Assembly: GCA_964345475.1 (NCBI GenBank)
Contig: CAYFQW010000035.1
Coordinates: 1 to 7,371 of the forward strand
Source: WRIS01 sp964345475
GTDB lineage: Bacteria > Actinomycetota > Coriobacteriia > Coriobacteriales > Eggerthellaceae
DNA: 7,371 bases
Direction of reading: 5' to 3'
Both the position numbers and the translations under genes were made by a program. Below, piece after piece: positions 1 through 5,371 of the stretch (the stretch's first letter is position 1; every line of letters starts with the position of its first letter). The notes below the pieces were generated by a model. It saw only the letters and a program-made list of their open reading frames with translations, searched no databases and was not told the DNA's origin.

Positions 1-9
1 AGGAAGCAA

Positions 10-576
10 ATGGATAAAAACAACCTTGATGTAATAGATGGGCCGGCTGCGCTTGAAGCTCTTTCGAAGGAACAGCTTATCGGACTTGTGCAGATATACG
101 GCAAGAATCTTATCGCCATCGATGGAACCTGGTTTCAGTCGGTTGAAAAGGAAGACGGCATGGAGACTGCAATGTTTCATGACGTTGCAGCATGGAAGCG
201 CTTTACCGTAACCGAAGCCTATCGTATCAAAAACTTCCTCGGGCTTCCTGAAAGAGCCGGCCTTGAAGGTCTTGCCGAGGCTCTCACTTTTAAAAGCAGC
301 GTAGTGGCTTGTTCGTATCGCATGGAAAGAAAGGGACAAAGCCTCTACTTCCAAATTGCCGAATGCCGAGTGCAAGCGGCACGAACACGTAAGAATATGC
401 CACTTCACCCCTGTAAGCCAGCGGGGGAAGTTGAATATGCGGGCTTTGCTCACACCCTTGACGACCGCATCACCTGCGAATGCCTCAGCTGCTACCCAGA
501 CTTAAACGACGAAAGTTGCAGCTGTTCGTGGAAGTTTACGCTTCTTGAAGAGGAAAATACGGGCATTCATCCTTAA
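10..576 (+). CDS. DUF6125 family cytosolic protein
   Basis: The 188-aa product matches my memory of the DUF6125 family along its whole length. The characteristic stretches are an N-terminal helix with 'GTWF' (residues 39-42), 'AWKRFTVTEAYRIKNFLGLP' (61-80), 'CRVQAARTRK' (119-128), 'PCKPAGEVEYAGFA' (134-147) and a cysteine-rich tail with C156, C158, C161, C170 and C172 ending in 'CSWKFTL'. The length is normal for the family. The clustered Cys suggest metal or ligand binding, but the function is unknown; a relationship to the L-2-amino-thiazoline-4-carboxylate hydrolase-like fold is recalled, not shown. The start is preceded by AGGAA at the very window edge, so upstream context is missing. There is no signal peptide or membrane segment. 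Its 3' end overlaps the convergent DUF5714 gene by 41 bases. Family call confident, role unknown. Confidence 0.85.
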   Translation: MDKNNLDVIDGPAALEALSKEQLIGLVQIYGKNLIAIDGTWFQSVEKEDGMETAMFHDVAAWKRFTVTEAYRIKNFLGLPERAGLEGLAEALTFKSSVVACSYRMERKGQSLYFQIAECRVQAARTRKNMPLHPCKPAGEVEYAGFAHTLDDRITCECLSCYPDLNDESCSCSWKFTLLEEENTGIHP

Positions 577-1246
577 GACATTCCATGTTGCGGGAAAAAT
601 GGGTGCAGACGATACGCTCGGGCAGCTCCATCTGTATGCCAAGCAGATCGGCTGTATAGCCCACTGTTTCCTCTATCGCTATATAAGAAGTTCGTTTGCA
701 ACAACGGGGACCTCCGAGATCGGCCATGCGGCTGAGGATGAGCGAAGTAAGGCGCGTAATCTGAGCCCAGGGCTCTTTTGTCATGGGAGTCGATCCGAGC
801 ACGATGCTCATGAACATGCCGGCGCTCACAGCTGCACCGCAGGTTCCCCAAAAGCCGCAAGTACCGCCTGGGACATTCAGACTGCGAGAACGCAGCTCCT
901 CGAGAGCCTTCTCAAGCTTGACATCACCACCCGCATTGGCGTAGGCAGCGAGCAATACTGCGCCGACCAAGGTGTGGTGCTCAGGCCCATTAGGGTAAAT
1001 CACCTTGTCGTCCATAATCTCCATGGCGATTTCGATAGGGTTTTTCGAGTCGGCGGCCTGGCAGTATTTCATTATCTGCTCAACTCCTCCCGCTCGATGG
1101 CAGGCATCGCATACGTAGTGGCCTTCTGTGCATATCGAATGCCCTGTCTCTACCTTCCCGCAAAGCTGGCAGGTAACCTTCTGTGCCTCCTCGAAGTATT
1201 CGAGTTTTTCTCCGCATACCAAACATACTGCTAGGCCAGTCGACAT
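536..1246 (-). CDS. DUF5714 domain protein, cysteine-rich
   Basis: The start chosen is the ATG at 1246, because GGAG lies five bases upstream. A TTG at 1261 would add five residues, but the Shine-Dalgarno would then fall inside the gene. The 236-aa product begins with three CxxC pairs (C8/C11, C26/C29, C46/C49) plus C39 and H43, resembling zinc ribbons. The DUF5714 body follows: 'EHHTLVGAVLLAAY' (89-102), 'GGTCGFWGTCGAAV' (127-140), 'GGPRCCKRTSYIAIEE' (178-193) and a terminal 'CTHFSRNMECLKDECPYF' (214-231). The paired His, the double CC and the repeated Cys-Gly suggest a metal or redox centre; that is inference. The function is uncharacterised. It is convergent with, and overlaps, the DUF6125 gene. 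The nearest gene upstream on the same strand is the permease-tail ORF at 1442-1582. Confidence 0.85.
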   Translation of the reverse strand: MSTGLAVCLVCGEKLEYFEEAQKVTCQLCGKVETGHSICTEGHYVCDACHRAGGVEQIMKYCQAADSKNPIEIAMEIMDDKVIYPNGPEHHTLVGAVLLAAYANAGGDVKLEKALEELRSRSLNVPGGTCGFWGTCGAAVSAGMFMSIVLGSTPMTKEPWAQITRLTSLILSRMADLGGPRCCKRTSYIAIEETVGYTADLLGIQMELPERIVCTHFSRNMECLKDECPYFPLQEA

Positions 1247-1347
1247 AATCTCTCCAATCAAAAATTTCTCTTCTTATCTGCTATCTTCACGAATAGCTTT
1301 CGGCTTGACATTTCACAACCCGAATATTGCTGCCCGCATACGACCAG

Positions 1348-1462
1348 CTCGTGACCAACTTCTGTTTTGCGCCATTACGGCTAACTCGTGGCTCACTACC
1401 ACGCAGCACCATTATTCGACCCGCTCGTGGCTTACTACCTCTTAACGCCATTTCACTGTCTT
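1348..1462. repeat. Three degenerate ~38-bp tandem repeats
   Basis: Three units begin at 1348, 1385 and 1424. Each opens with CTCGTG, continues with a CTCACTACC-like stretch (CCAACTTC, GCTCACTACC, GCTTACTACC) and contains a GCGCCATTA/GCACCATTA/ACGCCATTT core about 25-30 bases in. Units two and three match at 15 of their first 16 bases. The third unit overlaps the 3' end of the small ORF at 1442-1582; the other two lie between that ORF and the DUF5714 gene. The role is unknown: binding-site cluster or decaying duplication. Confidence 0.5.
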
Positions 1463-1582
1463 CTTCTTCAATACATTAATCAACCAGTTGAGCACCGTCA
1501 CCACAATACCCACCACAATAATACCCGCAATAACATTGGTGTAATTCGCAAAGTTTGTATAGTTGATACTGTGCGAGCCCAT
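1442..1582 (-). CDS. 46-aa ORF matching ABC permease C-terminus (possible remnant)
   Basis: The 46-residue product has one hydrophobic segment (about residues 17-37, 'VIAGIIVVGIVVTVLNWLI') followed by a basic end 'NVLKKKTVKWR'. This closely resembles the last transmembrane helix and tail of SsuC/TauC/NrtB-type ABC permeases, which typically read V-x-x-G-I-x-x-I-G ... L-x-R/K-x-x-x-x-W-R. The ATG at 1582 has a GCGAGG Shine-Dalgarno six bases upstream, so translation is plausible. The frame stays open back to a TAG near 1666, but those extra residues do not resemble a permease. It is either a truncated permease remnant or a small membrane protein derived from one. It lies upstream of, and co-oriented with, DUF5714, with about 195 bases between them. 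Confidence 0.5.
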   Translation of the reverse strand: MGSHSINYTNFANYTNVIAGIIVVGIVVTVLNWLINVLKKKTVKWR

Positions 1583-1678
1583 GACTGACCTCGCCCGAAT
1601 ATCGCGAAAAAGGCCAATATCGTAATCGGAGCGTTTTCGTGTAAAATAACAAAGTGTCAGGCTGAGCTAAGGCAGGGT

Positions 1679-1843
1679 ATGATGGATGTAAAAAAAGCGG
1701 ACTGGTGGGAACCAAGTCAAAACGACCTTGATGAGGATATCGAACAGCTCTCGAAAGCTCCTGGTGGAGGTGGCTGCTGCGTAAGGATAGCTGGTACTCT
1801 TGTTGTGTCCCTCGCCGTATTCCTCTTCCTGTTTCTGATATAG
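1679..1843 (+). CDS. Small tail-anchored membrane protein (54 aa), candidate
   Basis: This short ORF begins with tandem ATGs at 1679 and 1682, with AAGGCAGGG just upstream at 1669-1677; the second ATG has the better spacing. The N-terminal half is acidic and hydrophilic ('ADWWEPSQNDLDEDIEQL'). A linker 'GGGGCC' follows at about residues 31-36, then a single strongly hydrophobic C-terminal segment ('VSLAVFLFLFLI') that ends at the stop. This layout is typical of single-pass, C-tail-anchored or short bitopic proteins, probably with the N-terminus in the cytoplasm. It is divergent from the 46-aa ORF, with 96 bases between their starts. I do not recognise a family. Its acidic-then-hydrophobic architecture makes it more credible than the minus-strand frames overlapping it. 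Confidence 0.55.
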   Translation: MMDVKKADWWEPSQNDLDEDIEQLSKAPGGGGCCVRIAGTLVVSLAVFLFLFLI

Positions 1844-1891
1844 GCACACGTCTAGAGCCTAAGCCCTACAAAATCAGAACCCCCTTAAACA

Positions 1892-2419
1892 ATGAAGTGC
1901 GAAACTATAGAACAAATATTATTTTGGGCATATGCAAACCTTGCGGCATATCAAGTTGCCCTAGAGCAAAAGCCGCCACAATACTGTAAGGCAGCATATA
2001 TGGTCCGTTCGAAGCTCTATAAAGGGCTTTGCTCAGGAAAAACTCGCATGAGCAGTATGTACCAAAACGAGCGTGTAAAACTTTCAAACGTCGAGCGATG
2101 TGCCTATTGCAGTGCAGAGAACATGCCTCTAACGCTCGACCACCTTTTCCCAAAAAGCAAAGGTGGCTCCGACTCTGGAGATAATCTCGTTTATTGCTGC
2201 AAGTCGTGCAACTCGTCGAAAGGTAATAAAGATTATTTTTCTTGGATTAAGGAAACTGGTCGACTTCTTTCATGTGACACAGCAGAACGCTATCTAAAAA
2301 ATGCCTATGCCCACTGCAGCGAGAAAAATATTATTTTATTGTCACCTGAGGAGCTAAACGAAAAGCTGCCTTTCTCACTGAAGGATATTCCAGAAGTATT
2401 CAACCTACCGCCCACATGA
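1892..2419 (+). CDS. HNH endonuclease family protein
   Basis: The 175-aa product carries a clear HNH nuclease domain in its middle. C70-x2-C73 and C103-x2-C106 form a four-cysteine zinc site. D83-H84 sits in 'LDHLFPKSKGG' and gives the general base, N98 lies in 'DNLV', and N107 with K110-G111 in 'CNSSKGN' completes the ββα-metal motif. All expected catalytic positions are present, so it looks active on DNA. The N-terminal ~60 residues are helical with no recognised domain, and the C-terminal ~55 residues are also unassigned. The start ATG has no convincing Shine-Dalgarno, so an internal start such as M37 is possible. It is a single gene converging on the DUF6933 gene with 52 bases between the stops. 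It could be a solitary homing-type or defence-type nuclease; the partner, if any, is unknown. Confidence 0.85.
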   Translation: MKCETIEQILFWAYANLAAYQVALEQKPPQYCKAAYMVRSKLYKGLCSGKTRMSSMYQNERVKLSNVERCAYCSAENMPLTLDHLFPKSKGGSDSGDNLVYCCKSCNSSKGNKDYFSWIKETGRLLSCDTAERYLKNAYAHCSEKNIILLSPEELNEKLPFSLKDIPEVFNLPPT

Positions 2420-2471
2420 ACTGCTGAAAACACATCTTGAACAGGCTGCGAAAAAAGGGCCGCCGTTCATC

Positions 2472-2999
2472 TTAGCGGTAATACTTTTGCCGCAAAACAT
2501 CCAGGTCGTAACTTTCTCCAAAAGCTTCAAGCGTATTCCTGTCAGGAAATATAATGGGCTTAATGGTGGGAAACTCCGCAAGCCTTTGGGTAAGCTCAAC
2601 AGGGTCGGTGACACCGCATTTCCTCCCTATTCGCTTTGCATACATCACGTACGAATTCAGGTATCGGACGGCTTGAGGACCGTCTGTTTTAGATAGCCTA
2701 ATAGCACGATAGTGCCGCTCTATCTCATCAGACGCTTTATCGGGTGAAACACCTAGCCAAACAAGGTGCTTTATGAGCGCATAAGGAAAAGTATTCGGAA
2801 AATCATTTGCTTGGGTTTTCGTGAGAACAATAGACAGATGGGTTTTCCCACTCAAAAATAATACGAATTGCTTATGCTCTATAGAAAAAGAATTTGCATA
2901 CCAGTCTCCGAGGAGGGAATCTTCGCCAGAGAATTCAGCAGCGTCTGCATCAATGCCACCAAGTTTGGCAAGAAGTTTCTGAGTGCACTTTATCATCAT
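2472..2999 (-). CDS. DUF6933 family protein
   Basis: The 175-aa product begins 'MMIKCTQKLL', which fits the conserved opening of DUF6933 (M-I-[RK]-C-T-x-K-L-L). The family's 'WYANSFSIEHKQFVLFLSGKT' region follows at about residues 33-53, and a later 'RLSKTDGPQAVRYLNSYV' matches its second conserved block. I chose the ATG at 2999 for this opening. AGGAGG (minus strand, 3015-3010) lies 10 bases upstream; a TTG at 3005, four bases from that site, is the alternative and would add two residues. There is no signal peptide or membrane helix. The function is unknown. It lies 72-78 bases downstream of the 146-aa gene on the same strand, so it is probably co-transcribed with it. Confidence 0.75.
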   Translation of the reverse strand: MMIKCTQKLLAKLGGIDADAAEFSGEDSLLGDWYANSFSIEHKQFVLFLSGKTHLSIVLTKTQANDFPNTFPYALIKHLVWLGVSPDKASDEIERHYRAIRLSKTDGPQAVRYLNSYVMYAKRIGRKCGVTDPVELTQRLAEFPTIKPIIFPDRNTLEAFGESYDLDVLRQKYYR

Positions 3000-3073
3000 G
3001 TCCAATCATCCTCCTGCTTGTGTATTTCGAACCCTGCTTGAGATTTTGCCTCTGGTACGTGACTGAAGAACAG

Positions 3074-3088
3074 CTCCTTAAAAAGGAG
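3074..3088. other. Hairpin at the stop of the 146-aa gene
   Basis: CTCCTT-AAA-AAGGAG is a perfect 6-bp inverted repeat with a 3-base loop. It straddles the stop codon of the upstream minus-strand gene. There is no T-run after it on the minus strand, so it is not a classic terminator. It could adjust expression of the downstream DUF6933 gene. Small palindromes of this size can also occur by chance. Confidence 0.3.
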
Positions 3089-3518
3089 AAAATGGGTTAT
3101 CGGAATATGGGTCGTTAAAAGCTTCGCAGTCATCGAGCCAATACTCCATTTCCTCTCGAATTATCGCAAGCAGTACCTCATAGTCACCAATCTCTATGTC
3201 TCCATTATCTTTCATACAGCAATAAAATTTCTTGATGCTGGCAGCTGTTGACTTGATTGTCGATGGCGTCGACCACATGCATTTTCGGATGAAGAAGTTG
3301 CCCAGAAAATCACTTATACGGTAACAGCCCTCCACCATAGGTGCTGGGTCTTCCCTTAGCAAATACTCATTCAGATAAAAGCTCACATTGCTTAAATGCT
3401 TGTTGATAGTTTTATCAGAGAGTCCCGAGCCCCTGAGCGCCTTTTCGAACACAGCGAAATGCCGTTCATTTTCTGCTCGACGTAACTCACATAGATGCTC
3501 ATATTCGTCGTAATCCAT
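3078..3518 (-). CDS. Core-binding (SAM-like) domain protein without recombinase catalytic domain
   Basis: The 146-aa product contains 'GLSDKTINKHLSNVSFYLNEYLL' (about 32-54), a low-confidence but characteristic match to the helical N-terminal core-binding domain of phage-integrase/XerC-type recombinases. A second helical block follows, with 'STIKSTAASIKKFYCCM' (about 86-102). The catalytic R-H-x-x-R-Y half is absent, and the end is acidic ('EEMEYWLDDCEAFNDPYSD'). I recall similar short proteins as a widespread family in Gram-positive anaerobes with no assigned function. The ATG is preceded by GGAAAGAG. A TATAAT promoter lies about 60 bases upstream. It is the first gene of a two-gene unit with DUF6933. 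DNA binding is inferred from the fold resemblance only. Confidence 0.7.
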   Translation of the reverse strand: MDYDEYEHLCELRRAENERHFAVFEKALRGSGLSDKTINKHLSNVSFYLNEYLLREDPAPMVEGCYRISDFLGNFFIRKCMWSTPSTIKSTAASIKKFYCCMKDNGDIEIGDYEVLLAIIREEMEYWLDDCEAFNDPYSDNPFSPF

Positions 3519-3579
3519 GTCTGACTCTTTCCTATTGTTGATTGTTTAGAAGCCCAACCGGTAGCAAAGCAATATTTTG

Positions 3580-3606
3580 ATTATACGGGAAATTGGCTTT
3601 TTGCAA
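3580..3606 (-). promoter_or_regulatory. Sigma70-type promoter for the 146-aa/DUF6933 unit
   Basis: On the minus strand a perfect -10 TATAAT occupies 3585-3580. TTGCAA at 3606-3601 is a reasonable -35, but the spacer is 15 bases, slightly short of the optimum. The expected transcript start is near 3573, giving a leader of about 55 bases before the ATG at 3518. No other good promoter is visible for this unit. Confidence 0.55.
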
Positions 3607-3609
3607 CGC

Positions 3610-3624
3610 GAGGCTTTCTGCCTC
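3610..3624. other. Small hairpin GAGGC-TTTCT-GCCTC
   Basis: A 5-bp inverted repeat lies between the minus-strand promoter and the mgtE leader. The plus strand has only a short CCTTT after it, so terminator function is doubtful. It sits immediately upstream of the -35 of the minus-strand unit and might be a protein-binding site. Confidence 0.2.
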
Positions 3625-3655
3625 CTTTAAAAATGAATTGCATAGGTATTCTAAT

Positions 3656-3672
3656 CATTGCTGCAAGCAATG
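3656..3672. promoter_or_regulatory. Perfect palindrome upstream of mgtE, possible operator
   Basis: CATTGCT-GCA-AGCAATG has 7-bp arms and a 3-base centre. It ends near the -35 position implied by the candidate mgtE -10 at 3694-3699, which is where a repressor or activator would bind. No matching regulator is recognised in the window. Confidence 0.35.
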
Positions 3673-3690
3673 CCTTATCTTGAAAACTCA

Positions 3691-3699
3691 TGGGATAAT
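3691..3699 (+). promoter_or_regulatory. Candidate extended -10 for mgtE
   Basis: TGGGATAAT fits an extended -10 (TG-n-GATAAT). The -35 region at 3671-3676 (TGCCTT) is poor, as is often true of extended -10 promoters. Transcription would start near 3706 and leave a leader of about 30 bases, too short for a magnesium (M-box) riboswitch. Confidence 0.3.
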
Positions 3700-3735
3700 G
3701 GCCTATGTTCAACCGCTTTGAGGAGGAGGCCTTTC

Positions 3736-4719
3736 ATGACCAGCAGTTCGTATGCACAGGAGACAACCGGTGCAATCATGCAACAAGAGTACGTTTCCCT
3801 CCCTGAATCCTCCACTATCGAACAGGCCATTCTCAATCTAAGAAAAAGACTCCAGGGGAAAAATAACGTTCATTACCTCTATATGGTGAACGAGCAGCAG
3901 CAGCTGACAGGCGTGCTGTCTATGCGAGAACTGCTCTTAGCTTCCGATACTGATACGCTCACCGATACTATGAAAAAAGAAATTGTGAGTCTTCCTATCG
4001 ATATGGACCAGGAGGAAGCGGCAAAGATTTTCCGTGACCAAGATCTCGTTTCCATTCCGGTTGTCGATGAGAAATCAAGGTTGAAGGGCATTGTCCACGT
4101 TGAGGACATCATCGATGTCATCTACCAAGAGGCAGACGAGGATCTCGGGATGCTTTCTGCCTCGGCAAAAGAAATTGACTTTCGCACAAGCCCGTTCACA
4201 GCCGCGCGCAAGAGGCTGCCCTGGCTTATCCTCCTGCTCTTTATCGGCCTCATCTCAGGGGGGATCATCGAAAATTTTGAGAACACACTCGAGCAAGTGG
4301 TCGCACTTGCTTTTTTTATGCCGATGATTGCCGGGATGACAGGGAACACAGGAACCCAGTCGCTCGCGATCGTTATCCGCAGCCTCGTATCGGAAGAACT
4401 GGACCTGAAAAAGACGATTCAGCTATTATGGAGAGAGCTGGCTGTCGGGATTATCATCGGAATAACCTGCGGGATCATCATCGCGATTATCGCGTACTTT
4501 TGGAGGGGAAGCTTGACACTTGGTTTTGTCGTAGGCTTCTCCTTGCTCTGCACGCTCCTTATTGGAACTCTTGCAGGAACAGCTATACCCCTCATCCTCT
4601 ACAGGCTTAAGATAGATCCAGCCATTGCCTCTGGCCCGCTAATCACAACAATAAATGACATTCTGTCACTTTTGATCTACTTTGGAATCGCAACGATGTT
4701 CATCTCGAAGCTTATATAG
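3736..4719 (+). CDS. mgtE: MgtE magnesium transporter lacking the N-terminal domain
   Basis: The ATG at 3736 is chosen because GAGGAGGAGG at 3720-3729 sits six bases upstream; a TTG at 3658 in the same frame has no such site. The 327-aa product is an inner-membrane Mg2+ channel/transporter. CBS domain 1 spans about 13-70, CBS 2 about 77-132, a plug-like linker about 133-155, and five hydrophobic segments lie at about 162-178, 186-204, 235-254, 265-288 and 303-325. The family signatures are 'MAGMTGNTGTQS' (198-209) in TM2 and 'ASGPLITTINDILSLLIYF' (298-316) in the last helix. That last segment includes D308, equivalent to the pore Mg2+-binding Asp. Typical MgtE is about 450 aa; the ~130-residue superhelical N domain that precedes the CBS pair and helps gate on Mg2+ is absent here, with no frame encoding it upstream. 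No frameshift is seen. No partner gene is evident. Confidence 0.93.
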   Translation: MTSSSYAQETTGAIMQQEYVSLPESSTIEQAILNLRKRLQGKNNVHYLYMVNEQQQLTGVLSMRELLLASDTDTLTDTMKKEIVSLPIDMDQEEAAKIFRDQDLVSIPVVDEKSRLKGIVHVEDIIDVIYQEADEDLGMLSASAKEIDFRTSPFTAARKRLPWLILLLFIGLISGGIIENFENTLEQVVALAFFMPMIAGMTGNTGTQSLAIVIRSLVSEELDLKKTIQLLWRELAVGIIIGITCGIIIAIIAYFWRGSLTLGFVVGFSLLCTLLIGTLAGTAIPLILYRLKIDPAIASGPLITTINDILSLLIYFGIATMFISKLI

Positions 4720-4731
4720 AGTATGCGCTAA

Positions 4732-4881
4732 TCACCCTCCCTCTCCTGGTGGAAACTCTGAAGTTGAAAAATGGACTCAAGGCAAAGGTGCCGTGAGTCT
4801 CAAGTTTCTTGCATCCGCTCTTCTAGCTTCGCCTTCTACATCCGGCCTCAGTGTCAGCCTAGGAGAAAAAGGGTGATTTTT
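4732..4881 (+). ncRNA. Candidate structured RNA or elaborate terminator after mgtE
   Basis: Three nested complementarities occur on this strand. A closing stem pairs TCACCCT (4732-4738) with AGGGTGA (4870-4876), and CTCCT (4743-4747) with AGGAG (4861-4865). An inner stem pairs GAAACT (4752-4757) with AGTTTC (4803-4808). A hairpin pairs GACTCA (4774-4779) with TGAGTC (4794-4799) and continues with GGCA/TGCC across an AAGG loop. TTTTT (4877-4881) follows the closing stem directly, as in an intrinsic terminator. The strand is chosen from this T-run. No convincing protein frame lies here and no plus-strand gene follows, so it would be the mgtE 3' end or a free RNA. I could not assign a known RNA family. 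Confidence 0.4.
4774..4799 (+). terminator. Strong hairpin inside the mgtE 3' region
   Basis: GACTCA-a-GGCA-aagg-TGCC-g-TGAGTC forms a 10-bp stem with one A·G mismatch. It is followed by a T-rich but broken stretch (GTTTCTT), so alone it is a mediocre terminator. It is part of the larger fold at 4732-4881, and the two roles are not exclusive. The symmetric stem could also serve the convergent minus-strand unit ending at 4894. Confidence 0.35.
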
Positions 4882-4893
4882 AAGACCTTGCAG

Positions 4894-5304
4894 TTAGAAC
4901 TCCACAGTGCGAGGTTCTTTTACGAACGATGAGAAAGTAGCCGTCGCATCTTTCAGGTAAAATGTGGTGCAGTTCCCATCCCCTGGGGTATATATCTCCT
5001 GGAGTTCGGGATAGTGCTCGAGAATTGCAGTGGAGGCTTCGATGCTATCATCCTCGACAAGCGTTGCCGTTATGCGCAGCCAATCAGTCTCGCCGTTAAA
5101 TACCTCAATCTCTACCTTAGGATTGGCAATTATCTGACGATAGACATCCTTCACTTTACCCGTTTGAATATAGAGCTTCCCCTTGAAAATATTAACAGTG
5201 CCGAAGGGCCGAACGCGAGCCTGGTCTCCTTCGACGGTTGCGAGATGGTAGGTACCGCCCTGTGCATTCTTGAGATAGTCGTGTACTTCTTGCATTGCTT
5301 CCAT
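4894..5304 (-). CDS. Pyridoxamine 5'-phosphate oxidase-like split-barrel flavoprotein
   Basis: The ATG at 5304 has a textbook AAGGAGG (5316-5310) five bases upstream. The same frame is open far further 5' but is antisense-like noise over the radical SAM gene. The 136-aa product fits the small COG5015-type pyridoxamine-5'-phosphate-oxidase-like family. It has 'HLATVEGDQARVRPFGTV' (20-37), the β-strand pair 'KLYIQTGKVKDVYRQI' (43-58), 'NPKVEIEV' (61-68), 'WLRITATLVED' (75-85) and a terminal 'NCTTFYLKDATATFSSF' (111-127). Such proteins form a split β-barrel dimer, usually binding FMN or a related cofactor; the substrate cannot be read from sequence. It is too small and divergent to be true PdxH. 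It lies 67 bases downstream of the radical SAM gene on the same strand, so co-transcription is likely but a separate promoter is possible. Confidence 0.85.
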   Translation of the reverse strand: MEAMQEVHDYLKNAQGGTYHLATVEGDQARVRPFGTVNIFKGKLYIQTGKVKDVYRQIIANPKVEIEVFNGETDWLRITATLVEDDSIEASTAILEHYPELQEIYTPGDGNCTTFYLKDATATFSSFVKEPRTVEF

Positions 5305-5371
5305 AACTGCCTCCTTCAGTCTAAGTCTAGGCTGGCTCCATTCTAGCACCAACGGCACTGCAGTTTTGAAT

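Noticed and set aside
545..1234. 229-codon plus-strand frame antisense to DUF5714
   Set aside because: The composition is not protein-like, no family is recognised, and the opposite strand encodes a clear DUF5714 protein.
1476..1847. 123-codon minus-strand frame
   Set aside because: It lies out of frame with the permease-tail ORF and antisense to the 54-aa ORF; low-complexity Cys/Gly/Tyr end and no start signal.
3658..3735. 26-codon N-terminal extension of MgtE from a TTG
   Set aside because: It lacks a Shine-Dalgarno, overlaps the palindrome and promoter signals, and does not resemble the MgtE N domain.
3519..3735. Magnesium (M-box) riboswitch upstream of mgtE
   Set aside because: I could not find the conserved M-box core, and the likely leader is only about 30 bases.
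4682..4876. 64-codon plus-strand frame over the mgtE 3' end
   Set aside because: It overlaps mgtE in another frame, has no ribosome binding site, and coincides with the structured region.
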